64,000 bases of DNA, taken from positions 372,001 through 436,000 of the forward strand of contig NZ_FCOI02000003.1 in the NCBI RefSeq assembly GCF_001544795.2, written 5' to 3'. Positions 53,355 through 62,152 of the stretch are shown one piece after another. A model generated the notes under the pieces. That model saw only the letters and a list, made by a program, of their open reading frames with translations, had not been told where the DNA came from and made no database searches. The translations under genes and the position numbers were made by a program. The first letter of the stretch is position 1. Every line of letters begins with the position of its first letter. Source of the DNA: Caballeronia temeraria. GTDB lineage: Bacteria > Pseudomonadota > Gammaproteobacteria > Burkholderiales > Burkholderiaceae.

Positions 53355-54557
53355 CTATGCGAAAGCCTCGCGCATGACGCCGACCACATCTTTTGTTCCG
53401 CGTGCCACGACGGGTCTGAATTCCTCGAAGGGACGGCCCGCGAGCGCCGCGACGATGCGCGCCGAGGCACGTCCATCGCCGTACGGATTGACCCTGCGAG
53501 AGAACGCCGCGCGGGCGTTCGCATCGTCGAGAAGCAGATGGACCGAAGCCGCGATCGCCTCGCTGTCCGTGCCGACGAGCACCGCAGTGCCGGCGTCGAT
53601 CGCTTCGGGACGTTCGGTGACATCGCGCATCACGAGCACCGGCTTGCCGAGCGCAGGCGCTTCTTCCTGCACGCCGCCGGAGTCGGTCAGCACGACGGTT
53701 GCGCGCTGCAACAGCCGCACGAATCCGAGATAGTCCTGCGGCTCGATGAGAAACACGTTCTGCGCCCCGCCGAGCGCGCTGATGACGGTCGCACGCACGT
53801 TCGGGTTCAGATGGACCGGATAGACGATCTGCACGTCGGTACGTCGCGCCAGCCGCGCCAACGCGGCGCAGATATCGCGCAGGCCGCGTCCGAAGCTCTC
53901 GCGCCGATGACCGGTGACGAGAACCAGATGCTTCGAGTGGTCGAGAAACGGGAAGCGCGCATCGAGCGTTCTGCGCAGCGCGTCGTTCGCGTCGATGCGC
54001 TTCGTCACGGACTGCAGCGCGTCGATCACCGTATTGCCGGTGATGAACGCGCGCCCTTGCAGCGTTTCCACCGCGAGGTTCGCGTGCGAGCGCGGCGTCG
54101 GGGCGAACATCAGATCACTCACGACATCGACCACGCGCCGGTTCATCTCTTCAGGCCAGGGCTTGCTCATGTCGCCCGTGCGCAAACCCGCTTCGACGTG
54201 CGCGACCGGCACCTGCCGATGAAACGCGGCAAGCGCAGCCGCCGTCGCGGTGGTCGTATCGCCGTGCACGAGCACGCGGTCCGGCTGTTCGGCCGTAATG
54301 ACGTCGTCGACCGACGCGATGATCCGCGAAGCCAGCCCGTTCAGGCTCTGGTTCTCCGACATGATCGCGAGATCGTGATGCGGCGTGATGTCGAACAGAT
54401 CCAGCACCTGCTGCAGCATCGAGCGATGCTGGCCGGTGACACACACGATCGAACGAACGTCCGGCTCCGCCTCCAAGGCCTTCACGAGCGGCGCCATCTT
54501 GATGGCTTCGGGCCGCGTCCCGAATATGGAAAGTATTGTTTTTGGCTTCGTGTTCAT
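53355..54557 (-). CDS. wecB: UDP-N-acetylglucosamine 2-epimerase (non-hydrolysing)
   Basis: A 400-aa enzyme starting MNTKPKTILSIFGTRPEAIK. Family motifs: IFGTRPEAIKMAPL, VTGQHRSMLQQVL, HGDTTTATAAALAAF, HVEAGLRTGD, and the C-terminal TDSGGVQEEAPALGKPVL. It converts UDP-GlcNAc to UDP-ManNAc, the precursor used by NfrAB in E. coli (nfrC is wecB). It lies 68 bases upstream of the BcsB-like gene on the same strand, so the pathway gene and its synthase are together. A TTG start at 54587 is weaker. Confidence 0.93.
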   Translation of the reverse strand: MNTKPKTILSIFGTRPEAIKMAPLVKALEAEPDVRSIVCVTGQHRSMLQQVLDLFDITPHHDLAIMSENQSLNGLASRIIASVDDVITAEQPDRVLVHGDTTTATAAALAAFHRQVPVAHVEAGLRTGDMSKPWPEEMNRRVVDVVSDLMFAPTPRSHANLAVETLQGRAFITGNTVIDALQSVTKRIDANDALRRTLDARFPFLDHSKHLVLVTGHRRESFGRGLRDICAALARLARRTDVQIVYPVHLNPNVRATVISALGGAQNVFLIEPQDYLGFVRLLQRATVVLTDSGGVQEEAPALGKPVLVMRDVTERPEAIDAGTAVLVGTDSEAIAASVHLLLDDANARAAFSRRVNPYGDGRASARIVAALAGRPFEEFRPVVARGTKDVVGVMREAFA

Positions 54558-54758
54558 TAGTCCCGACGACCGCACAATCTTTAACAATGCGATTGTATTC
54601 AGACGTTTAGGAACACCCGCCAGCTAAAATGTAAAAAAGTCTAACGAGAGCGTCGGGCGCGGTTTTGGCCAGCTTTTGTCGAGTTTTATGCGGTGATTTT
54701 TACCTGGAAAGTTAGCTTTCCCAAGATGTGAGGCGTCTCGAGCACCGTTCAATTCGTC

Positions 54759-55070
54759 TTAGGAAACCTTATCGATTTCGATATCGAGCAGCGCCGAGCT
54801 CATCGACTTGCCGTGCGCGTCGAGGGCCAGCGAGCGCGTGACGCCGCCGCCGAGCGCATGGCCCATCACGAAGTTGAACGCATGCAGAAGCGGCAACTCG
54901 TAACGCACGACATCGCCTTTCACGACATCGGCAAGATGCGCCTTCACGCGCTGGGGCGTCAATTGTTCACGCACATGCGCGTAATGCTTCGCATCGAAGC
55001 AGATGACGGACACGTTCAGCGTGTTGCCCTTGTCGCCGGTGCGGCCGTGCGCCAGTTCACGCAGTTTCAT
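54759..55070 (-). CDS. AtuA-like C-terminal (ferredoxin-fold) domain protein, split from AtuA
   Basis: A 103-aa protein beginning MKLRELAHGRTGDKGNTLNVSVICF, the pattern of the small C-terminal domain normally fused to AtuA proteins (LRDIAHARSGDKG-type). Family also contains LALDAHGKSMSSALLDIEI at the C-terminus. Its ATG lies 14 bases inside the end of the upstream AtuA gene, so the two are translated together. Thought to act together in an acyl-CoA or hydroxyacyl-like step; reaction unknown. Confidence 0.8.
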   Translation of the reverse strand: MKLRELAHGRTGDKGNTLNVSVICFDAKHYAHVREQLTPQRVKAHLADVVKGDVVRYELPLLHAFNFVMGHALGGGVTRSLALDAHGKSMSSALLDIEIDKVS

Positions 55071-56415
55071 CGCTTGCCTCCACGAATTCGAATACGGGCT
55101 TCACATGCTCGCGCGGCAGCAATACGGACTGCACCGCGATGACCTCGCGCGTCGCTTTCGTCACGCCGCCGCCGCCCGCCGGGCCGTTGGTATAGAGCGT
55201 TTCGATCTCGTTGCCGATGCGCGCCGCTTCCTTCGCGCTCGACGCCCGGCCCGCCACGCGCACGCGGACTTCGTACGGTTCGCTGTGATTCGATGCGAGC
55301 GCGTCGCCATAAAGCGCGTTCACGCCGATCAGATCGAGGCGCAGCTCGCTCGTGTCGACGCCGGTGATCGCGAGCCGTTCGCGCGCGATATCGAGCGCGA
55401 GCCGCGCGCGTGCGACCGCGCCCGGACCGCCGTAGGAAATCTGCCCTTCGCCGATGTAGCCATCCACATACGCAACCGACGTCTTCAGCGTGCCGGTACG
55501 CGCGTGGCCGCGTCCGCCGCTCACACGCACGCGGTCCTGCGCTTCCTGCGCGACGCGCACCTGCGTGAAATCCGCGACCACATCCGGCTGAAAGTAGCGC
55601 GCCGGATCGTGAATCTCGTAGAGCAGTTGCTCCTTGCACGTCGCTTCGGTCACGCAGCCGCCCGCGTGCGGCACTTTCGTCACGACGATGGAACCGTCCG
55701 CGCTCACCTCGCCGATCGGAAAGCCGAGGCGCGCGAGATTGCCTACGTCCTTGTAGCCCGGATCGGCGAAATAGCCGCCCGTCACCTGACCCGCGCATTC
55801 GAGCAGATGTCCGACGACGGTCGCCTGGCCGAGCGTGTTCCAGTCGTCCATCTTCCAGCCGAATTCGTGGACGAGCGGCGCCGTGAACAGCGACGGGTCC
55901 GCGACGCGCCCCGTCAGCACGATATCCGCGCCCGCCGCGAGCGCAGCGACGATCGGGGCCGCGCCGAGATACGCATTCGCCGACACGATGCGCGCCGCGT
56001 ACGCGCTAACATCGTCGCCGGATTCCTCGAAACGCAGAGCTGAGCGCAGGACGACATCGAGCACGTCGTCGCCGGTGACGGCCGCGATCTTCAGTCCGGC
56101 GAGGCCGAGTTCGCGCGCGATCTGCGCCGTCTTGCGCGCCGCCGCGCGCGGATTCGCCGCGCCCATGTTCGACACGATGCGCACGCCGTTCTTCGCCGCG
56201 ACCGGCAGCACCGCGCGCATGCGCGCTTCGAGCAACGGGTCATAGCCGAGTCCGGGATCGTTCCGGCGCGCTTGCTGCGCGATTGCGATGGTGCGTTCGG
56301 CCAGGCACTCGAACACGAGATAGTCGAGCGCGCCGTGCTCCGCAAGCTCGACGGCAGGCTCGATGCGATCGCCCGAGTAACCCGCGCCCGCGCCGATTCT
56401 GATGGTGTCTTTCAT
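55057..56415 (-). CDS. AtuA-family (DUF1446) protein
   Basis: A 452-aa protein with the DUF1446/AtuA core: IRIGAGAGYSGDRIEPAVELAEHG at the N-terminus, then CLAERTIA, SNMGAANPRAAARKTA, ILTGRVADPSLF and GGYFADPGYKDV. It lacks the C-terminal domain carried by longer AtuA proteins; that domain is the next gene. AtuA takes part in acyclic terpene utilisation in Pseudomonas but relatives are used for other catabolic routes. Neighbouring CitMHS transporter (12 bases upstream) and LysR regulator suggest a carboxylate substrate. Confidence 0.82.
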   Translation of the reverse strand: MKDTIRIGAGAGYSGDRIEPAVELAEHGALDYLVFECLAERTIAIAQQARRNDPGLGYDPLLEARMRAVLPVAAKNGVRIVSNMGAANPRAAARKTAQIARELGLAGLKIAAVTGDDVLDVVLRSALRFEESGDDVSAYAARIVSANAYLGAAPIVAALAAGADIVLTGRVADPSLFTAPLVHEFGWKMDDWNTLGQATVVGHLLECAGQVTGGYFADPGYKDVGNLARLGFPIGEVSADGSIVVTKVPHAGGCVTEATCKEQLLYEIHDPARYFQPDVVADFTQVRVAQEAQDRVRVSGGRGHARTGTLKTSVAYVDGYIGEGQISYGGPGAVARARLALDIARERLAITGVDTSELRLDLIGVNALYGDALASNHSEPYEVRVRVAGRASSAKEAARIGNEIETLYTNGPAGGGGVTKATREVIAVQSVLLPREHVKPVFEFVEASDETA

Positions 56416-56427
56416 GATGCTTTTCCT

Positions 56428-57732
56428 TTACAGCGGAAACACGCCCAGCACGACGCACGCGATCGTCATGACGACCGACGCGCCGAACAGCAGCGGGAAC
56501 GTGAACTTCTGATGATCCGCGAGATCGATGCCGCACAAGCCGACGACGAGAAACGTGGCGGGCGTGAGCGGACTCACGGGGAAGCCGGTCGTCATCTGGC
56601 CGAGCAGCGCGGCCTGGCCGACATGCACCGCCGGCACGCCGAGCTGCGACGCCACTTCGGCGATCACCGGCAGCACGCCGAAATAGAACGAATCGGGATC
56701 GAAGAGCATCGAGAGCGGCATCGACAGGAGGCCGAGCACGACCGGAATGTGGCCCGCAAACGCCGGCGGCACGAAGCCGACCGCCGCCTGCGCCATCGCC
56801 TTCAACATGCCGCTGCCCTGCATGACGCCGGTGAACACGCCCGCCGCGAGCAGAATGCCGGCCATCATCAGTGCCGCGCGCGCGTGCGCATCGATGCGCT
56901 TTCTCTGCATGTCGACGTTCGGGTAGTTCACCATCAGCGCGATGCACAGCCCGACCATGAACATGATCGCGGGCGGAATCTTCTCGCCCATCACGACCAT
57001 CGTGCCGAGCACGACGACGGTCAGCACGATGTTGAACCAGAAATTCTTCGGCCGGCGCAGCGCCTGTTCTTCGGGCGTCAGCTCGCGCTTCGGTACGGGA
57101 ATCGCGCCGTTCGCGCTCGAATAGCCGAGGCGCTTTTCCTCGCGCCGGCCGAGCCACCACGCCATGCCGAAGACGAACACGAGACCGATGATCTGCACCG
57201 GAATCAGCGGATTGAAGAGCGCGGAAATCGGCAGATGCAGCGACGCCGATGCGCGGATCATCGGCCCGGTCCACGGCAGGAAGTTGATGCCCGCCGCCAT
57301 CGACACGGCCGCGGCCAGCACGCGGCGATCCATGTTCAGGCGATCGTAGAGCGGCAGCATCGCCGGAATCGTGACGAGAAAACAGACCGCGCCGGAGCCG
57401 TCGAGATGGATCAGCAACGCGAGCAGCGTCGTGCCCATCACGATGCGCGTCGGTTTCGTGCCGACCGCGCGCAGGATGCGATCGATGATCGGATCGAGCG
57501 TGCCCGCGTCCGTGATCGTGCCGAAATAGAGAATCGCGAACACGAACATGCCGACGACCGGCGCGAGGCTCTTCAGTCCGTCGATGACGAACTTGCTCGT
57601 CGAAAGGCCGAAGCCGCCGATCAACGACGCCGCGATCGGCACGATGATCAGCGCAACGAGCGGCGACATGCGTTTGGAAAGAATCGCCCCGAGCAGGACG
57701 ACGATGGTGGCCAGGCCGAGCAGCGGCAGCAT
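56428..57732 (-). CDS. CitMHS-family citrate/tricarboxylate-type transporter
   Basis: A 434-aa polytopic protein with about twelve hydrophobic segments, beginning MLPLLGLATIVVLLGAIL. It shows the CitMHS pattern MSPLVALIIVPIAASL and VFAILYFGTITDAG and LIHLDGSGAVCFLVTIPAMLPL. Family members carry metal-citrate complexes or related carboxylates with protons. It is 12 bases from the AtuA gene and divergent from a LysR gene, typical for substrate-induced catabolic loci. Substrate is unknown. Confidence 0.87.
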   Translation of the reverse strand: MLPLLGLATIVVLLGAILSKRMSPLVALIIVPIAASLIGGFGLSTSKFVIDGLKSLAPVVGMFVFAILYFGTITDAGTLDPIIDRILRAVGTKPTRIVMGTTLLALLIHLDGSGAVCFLVTIPAMLPLYDRLNMDRRVLAAAVSMAAGINFLPWTGPMIRASASLHLPISALFNPLIPVQIIGLVFVFGMAWWLGRREEKRLGYSSANGAIPVPKRELTPEEQALRRPKNFWFNIVLTVVVLGTMVVMGEKIPPAIMFMVGLCIALMVNYPNVDMQRKRIDAHARAALMMAGILLAAGVFTGVMQGSGMLKAMAQAAVGFVPPAFAGHIPVVLGLLSMPLSMLFDPDSFYFGVLPVIAEVASQLGVPAVHVGQAALLGQMTTGFPVSPLTPATFLVVGLCGIDLADHQKFTFPLLFGASVVMTIACVVLGVFPL

Positions 57733-57832
57733 GAACGTGTCTCCGAATCTTGTTTTTTGATGTGACCCAGAGTAAGTTCGGAGCGGCGATTACGCAATTA
57801 AAATGATTTGATTGCAGCTATCACGAACCATA

Positions 57833-58729
57833 ATGGATCTGAATCTTCGCGATATCCGGGCGCTCGTCGCCGTGGCCGAGGCGGGCAGTTTCACGCGGGC
57901 GGCCGAACGGCTGCATCTGTCGCAGCCGGCGCTGACCGTGCAGATACGCAGACTGGAGGAAGCGGTCGGCGCGCGGCTCTTCGACCGCAACAGCCGCAAT
58001 GTCGCGCTGACACCGACCGGACGCGAGTTGCTGCCGCTGCTGCGCAAATCGTTGCGCGACATGGAGAACGTGCTGCGCGATGCACGCGCGATGGGCATCG
58101 GCGAAAGCGGCACGATCCGCATCGCCTGTCTGCCGACGTTCGCGGCGAGCGTGCTGCCCGAGTTGATCATCGGCATGAAGCGCGAGGTGCCGCGCGTGGC
58201 GTTTCACATTCGCGACGTCGTGGCGAGCACCGTGAATGCGCTCGTGCGCAGCGAGGACGTGGATATCGGGCTGACCGGCGGCGAAGTGGCCGATCCGCTC
58301 ATCGAAGTGCTGCATGCGGGCGTCGACCGGCTCGTCGCCGTGTGCCCGAAAACGCATGCGCTCGCGAAGAAGCGCCGTATCGCGCTCGACGATCTCGCGC
58401 GCACGCCGCTCGTGCTCACCGCGCCGGGCACGAGCGTGCGCGCTGTCGTCGATGCCGCGCTCAGCGAAACGCGCGAAACGCTGGACATTGCGTGCGAGCC
58501 GACTTACATGATGACCGCTGTCGCGATGGTGCGCGGCGGCCTCGGCGTGACGATCCTGCCCGAGACCGCGCGCGAGGTGCGCGCGGAGCCGGGACTCGTG
58601 GCGAAGCCGATCGACCATCCGGCGTTCGTGCGGCCAATCGCCATCGTGAAGAAACGCGGCCGGACCTTGCCTGCGGTGACGGAGCGCTTCGTCGAAAGCA
58701 TGCGCGAGGCGATGAAAGCGCCTCGCTAA
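57833..58729 (+). CDS. LysR-family regulator of the AtuA/CitMHS operon
   Basis: A 298-aa LysR protein starting MDLNLRDIRALVAVAEAGSFTRAAERLHLSQPALTVQIRRLEEAVG. The HTH is at about residues 5-63 and a complete ligand domain follows. TTG 57812 would add seven residues only. It is divergent from the CitMHS gene 100 bases away and is the likely regulator of the transporter/AtuA operon. The last bases run close to the convergent alcohol dehydrogenase gene (9-base gap). Confidence 0.9.
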   Translation: MDLNLRDIRALVAVAEAGSFTRAAERLHLSQPALTVQIRRLEEAVGARLFDRNSRNVALTPTGRELLPLLRKSLRDMENVLRDARAMGIGESGTIRIACLPTFAASVLPELIIGMKREVPRVAFHIRDVVASTVNALVRSEDVDIGLTGGEVADPLIEVLHAGVDRLVAVCPKTHALAKKRRIALDDLARTPLVLTAPGTSVRAVVDAALSETRETLDIACEPTYMMTAVAMVRGGLGVTILPETAREVRAEPGLVAKPIDHPAFVRPIAIVKKRGRTLPAVTERFVESMREAMKAPR

Positions 58730-58738
58730 ACCTCAGAC

Positions 58739-59797
58739 TTACTTCGTCATCGACGCCATGTCGATCACGAAGCGATACTTCACGTCGCTCTTCAACATGC
58801 GCTCGTAAGCCTGGTTGACCTCGTCCATGCGGATCATCTCGATATCCGACGTGATGCCGTGCTTGCCGCAGAAATCGAGCATCTCCTGCGTCTCTGCAAT
58901 GCCGCCGATGAGCGATCCCGCGAGCGAACGGCGCTTGAAGATCATGTTCATCACCGAAGGCGACGGATGCGGATGCTCCGGCGCGCCGACGAGCGTCATC
59001 GTGCCGTCACGCTTGAGCAGCGCCATGAACTGATCGAGATCGTGCGACGCGGCCACCGTGTTCAGGATGAAATCGAAACTGTTCGCGTGCGCCGCCATCT
59101 GCTCCGGATCTTTCGAGATCACGACTTCATGCGCGCCCAGACGCTTCGCGTCCTCGATCTTGCCCGGCGATGTCGTGAAGAGCACGACGTGCGCGCCCAT
59201 CGCGGCGGCGATCTTGACGCCCATGTGACCCAGTCCGCCGAGACCCACGATGCCGACCTTGTGCCCCTTCTGCACGTTCCAGTGGCGCAGCGGCGAATAC
59301 GTGGTGATGCCCGCGCACAACAACGGTGCGACAGCCGCGAGTTCGAGATTCCCGGGGATGCTCAGCACGAACGCCTCGTCGACGACGATGCTCGTCGAAT
59401 AGCCGCCGAAGGTCACGCCGCCCGACTTCTTGTCCGGCGAGTTGTAGGTCTGCGTGAAGCTTTCCGGGCTCTCGCAATATTGTTCGAGGCCTTCCTTGCA
59501 GGCCTCGCACACGCGGCATGAATCGACCATGCAGCCGACGCCCGCAAGCTCGCCGACCTTGAACTTCGACACGTCCGAACCGACTGCGGCGACGCGCCCG
59601 ACGATCTCATGACCCGGCACGACCGGATAGTTGGTGCCGCCCCATTCGTTGCGTGCCATATGCAGATCGGAGTGACACACGCCGCAGAACAGAATGTCGA
59701 TGCGCACGTCGTTCGGGCCGACATCGCGGCGCTGGATTTCGAGCGGGCCGAGCGGCTTGTCGGCGGCGGATGCTGCATAGGAATATGCCTTCAGCAT
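58739..59797 (-). CDS. Zinc-dependent NAD(P)-alcohol dehydrogenase (CAD/YahK-like)
   Basis: A 352-aa medium-chain dehydrogenase. Catalytic zinc ligands C in ILFCGVCHSDLH, H in GHEIVG; structural zinc cysteines in DSCRVCEACKEGLEQYC. Coenzyme motif GIVGLGGLGHMGVKIA. FGGYSTSIVV and LLCAGITTYSPL match the cinnamyl-alcohol-dehydrogenase branch that reduces broad aldehydes with NADPH. Start MLKAYSYAAS is used; the longer frame adds a polar N-terminal extension. Cytoplasmic. Reaction direction in vivo unknown. Confidence 0.92.
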   Translation of the reverse strand: MLKAYSYAASAADKPLGPLEIQRRDVGPNDVRIDILFCGVCHSDLHMARNEWGGTNYPVVPGHEIVGRVAAVGSDVSKFKVGELAGVGCMVDSCRVCEACKEGLEQYCESPESFTQTYNSPDKKSGGVTFGGYSTSIVVDEAFVLSIPGNLELAAVAPLLCAGITTYSPLRHWNVQKGHKVGIVGLGGLGHMGVKIAAAMGAHVVLFTTSPGKIEDAKRLGAHEVVISKDPEQMAAHANSFDFILNTVAASHDLDQFMALLKRDGTMTLVGAPEHPHPSPSVMNMIFKRRSLAGSLIGGIAETQEMLDFCGKHGITSDIEMIRMDEVNQAYERMLKSDVKYRFVIDMASMTK

Positions 59798-60115
59798 GGT
59801 GTGCTTCCCTCTTTGGTTTGTATCGTGTGAACAGGACCGGTGCTTGCTCCTGGCGGGAGCAGCGCGGTGATCGAACAGGTTGGCGAGATGTTCTTCTGTG
59901 TGCGGCAGCGAACGTTCGACATCACGCGCTGCCACCCGTTGCGAGCGACTTGCCGATCGCGCCAGTATTTAGGCGGCGATGCGCAACGTCGGTACTGTAT
60001 GCCTATAAAAGATTATCTGCCGAATCGACAGCGCGCCGCGCGGGTCGTCGGAGAATTTGACAATCGACGCCGTGCGGACCCATGCCCGGCGACAGCAATT
60101 CGAGAGAGCGGAAAG
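59798..60115. other. Intergenic region upstream of the dehydrogenase and of a small hypothetical gene
   Basis: 318 bases with moderate GC and no ribosome-bound frame I trust. It carries the dehydrogenase promoter (minus) and the plus-strand small gene promoter. No repeat or hairpin stood out. Confidence 0.4.
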
Positions 60116-60394
60116 ATGAAACCGAAAGCAATCACGGCGAGCATCGGCATGCCGGGCGGCGCGGTCAGCGCTGAGTTCCAAATCGATACGGGGAGACTCA
60201 GGATCTTCGAACGCGACCTGCTGCGCGTCGAATTGTTTCCGCCGCAATCGTGGTTCACGGTGGCGTCGGTGGCAGGCAACAGCCGCTGGGGCACGCGGCC
60301 GCGTGAGGCGGACATTCATCTCGTCGTCGAGAGCTTCATTCTGCAGCGCTTCGGCATGAAGGCGTATGAGCGCGAGCCGTCCTGCGCGCAATGA
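60116..60394 (+). CDS. Conserved hypothetical protein, 92 aa
   Basis: Starts MKPKAITASIGMPGGAVSAE with AGCGGAAAG just before the ATG. No signal peptide or domain recognised. Contains FQIDTGRLRIFERDLLRVELFPPQ and DIHLVVESFILQRFG, which suggests a compact alpha/beta fold. Tail-to-tail with the HNH gene by 6 bases. Codon bias is like its neighbours. Confidence 0.55.
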   Translation: MKPKAITASIGMPGGAVSAEFQIDTGRLRIFERDLLRVELFPPQSWFTVASVAGNSRWGTRPREADIHLVVESFILQRFGMKAYEREPSCAQ

Positions 60395-60400
60395 GGCGCG

Positions 60401-60718
60401 CTAGCGCGAACGCGCGCGCCGCGTGCGCTGATAAAAGCTGTCCGGTTTGCTCTTCACCCATTCGACGAAGCTTCGCACCGCTTCGTGCGCGAGCAGCGCA
60501 TCGACGGTCGAATAGCGTTGCGCCAGTTCCTTCTCGGTGAAGAGCGCATGCAGTTGCCGATGACAGATTCGATGCAGCACCGCCGTCTGCTTTCCTCCCT
60601 GCGATTTCGGCACGAGATGGTGCAGATCGCGTTCGGACGAGGGCACGGCGCGCCCGCACAACGCGCAGACCTCTTCTTGCGGCGGGTGAAACCACGGCTC
60701 GGGTGTGCGCTTCGCCAT
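60401..60718 (-). CDS. HNH endonuclease-domain protein
   Basis: A 105-aa protein starting MAKRTPEPWFHPP. The zinc finger-like C18-x2-C21 (VCALCG) is followed by the HNH core: DLHHLVPKSQGG (H33, H34), then H49-x2-C52-H53 (LHRICHRQLH). Family: small bacterial HNH nucleases, sometimes with unknown cellular roles. Free-standing here, no methylase or restriction partner adjacent. Cytoplasmic, no signal peptide. Confidence 0.85.
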   Translation of the reverse strand: MAKRTPEPWFHPPQEEVCALCGRAVPSSERDLHHLVPKSQGGKQTAVLHRICHRQLHALFTEKELAQRYSTVDALLAHEAVRSFVEWVKSKPDSFYQRTRRARSR

Positions 60719-60812
60719 CGCGTTCCTCGTTCGTCATGCTTCGAGTGTACGCGCCGTCTTTCGACGATGTGCCCGGCCGTCTATCCGATAAGCAATCCCT
60801 AGTTTTTTGGAT

Positions 60813-61244
60813 TCATCGCGCGCTACGCATCGGCGGCCGATAACCCGGAATCTGATGCAGCGCGCGGTCACACGCCGCCGACACGCCCGCGAGCCGCTCT
60901 ACGCTCTTGCGCATTTCGGCCTGCGTGCGCGTGATCGACTCGCGCAACGCTTCCAGCCGCGGCATGATGCGCTCCACGATCGCGCCGCCTTCTTCCTCGC
61001 TGCCGAGCAGCGCTTCCGCGTCTTCTCGCGCTTCACGCAACTCCATCACCGAAACCCTGTTCTCCGCGAGCAGCCGCGCATAGTTTTCCGCCAGCTCGCC
61101 GAGTCCGATCGATCTCATGCGTTCGACAAAATCGCGTGTCGAATGCATGGCGAGTTCGCCCGCGTCATAAGCCATGAACTGGGCGTCCGCGATAGAAAGT
61201 GAAATGCGCCCTTCGGGCGTTGCGAATTCGAGTTTGGTCGGCAT
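60813..61244 (-). CDS. Hypothetical helical protein, 143 aa
   Basis: Starts MPTKLEFATPEGRISLSIADAQFMAYDAGE. Residues 35-125 are helical, charged and leucine-heptad like (LLAENRVSVMELREAREDAEALLGSEEEGGA), consistent with a coiled coil. No domain known. The frame has the codon bias of the region and is preceded by a modest ribosome binding site. Confidence 0.65.
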   Translation of the reverse strand: MPTKLEFATPEGRISLSIADAQFMAYDAGELAMHSTRDFVERMRSIGLGELAENYARLLAENRVSVMELREAREDAEALLGSEEEGGAIVERIMPRLEALRESITRTQAEMRKSVERLAGVSAACDRALHQIPGYRPPMRSAR

Positions 61245-61775
61245 GATGCTGAATTCCGTAATCGAAGAAGTGACCAGATTCTAAAAAGCCAGCCGGGACG
61301 CGAAACTCGGATCATGACGAAAGCAATATCACACGCGTGAAACTCAGCTTTGCCTGCTCACGATATTTTCGTAATCCACACGGTTGCCATGAATTTAATC
61401 CTTTGAAACAGCAGCGCGATTGATTCGAATTTCGTCACGCTCTGTGTAAATGCATCTTAATCAATCATTGCACAACTCACGCCCCGCACATCATGGTTTT
61501 CGACTCGAAAAGGCAAAATCTTTATACCAACATTAGAAGCATCTTTCGTGCTGGCCATCCCACATTGCCAACCGAGATCTGACGCGCCCATGGGCGAGAA
61601 AGATTCGCGGTCTGGTCCTATCAAATGCTGATTGGCGGCCCGCCACATCATTAACGAGTGTCGCGATTAACTCAATAAAATGGACCTCAAGCCAATAAAT
61701 AGAAACGATCGTTACGCAGACATCCCTGAGCTTTCTTCCGAATACCACGTAGCAGGGATCGTTGTATACGCCTGA
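61245..61775. other. AT-richer gene-free stretch before a pseudogene scar
   Basis: 531 bases with clearly lower GC than the surrounding genes and no convincing gene. It borders the napD/napA/ccmI remnant. A minus-strand open frame at 61880-61533 is antisense to the napD remnant and is not called. Confidence 0.55.
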
Positions 61776-61943
61776 ATAGAAGCGTTGCAACAAATCACCC
61801 ACGCACTCGCGGCACTGCCCGGCGCTCAGGTTCACGTCTCGAGCGGCGTCGTCAGTACCGCGCTCGTCTATCAGCATCACGAAGCCGACGATCCGCTCAC
61901 CGAGGACATCGACGATGACGCTGACTCATCGCGCGTTCATTAA
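61776..61943 (+). pseudogene. napD: napD remnant (C-terminal part only)
   Basis: An open frame from just after a stop at 61773 to TAA at 61941-61943. It reads [22 protein letters not shown] then [14 protein letters not shown], the C-terminal part of the NapD maturation chaperone for periplasmic nitrate reductase. About the first third of the protein has no equivalent, and no start codon or ribosome binding site is in place. It overlaps the napA start by 29 bases, as intact napD and napA commonly do. Confidence 0.65.
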
Positions 61944-62151
61944 GCAGACGGCCGCCACCACGGCGGCCGCGTCCGCGGGCATCACGCTGCCCGGCATGCA
62001 GGCGCTCGCCCAGAGCGACGACATCACCTGCTCGAAAGCGCCCTGCCGCTTCTGCGGCACGGGATGCGGCGTGCTCGTCGGCGTAAAAGGCAATCAGGTG
62101 GTCGTGACGCAGGCGGACCCGCAAGCCGAAGTCAATCGCGGGCTCAACTAG
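61915..62151 (+). pseudogene. napA: napA remnant: twin-arginine signal and first iron-sulfur cysteines only
   Basis: 78 codons starting [20 protein letters not shown], a Tat-like signal (without the second arginine of RR), then C39[12 protein letters not shown] with C44, C47 and C51. These are the [4Fe-4S] ligands of NapA (C-x2-C-x3-C). The frame ends [14 protein letters not shown] then TAG, exactly where the fourth cysteine (GLNC) should follow. Normal NapA is about 830 aa, so over 90 percent is missing. Confidence 0.75.
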
Positions 62152-62152
62152 C

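Noticed and set aside
56272..57765. A long plus-strand open frame of nearly 500 codons opposite the CitMHS gene
   Set aside because: It is Arg/His-rich and antisense to a well-formed 12-helix transporter gene; no ribosome binding site or domain. High GC makes long antisense frames common.
61533..61880. Minus-strand open frame of 115 codons in the AT-rich region
   Set aside because: It is antisense to the napD remnant, with no ribosome binding site and no domain.
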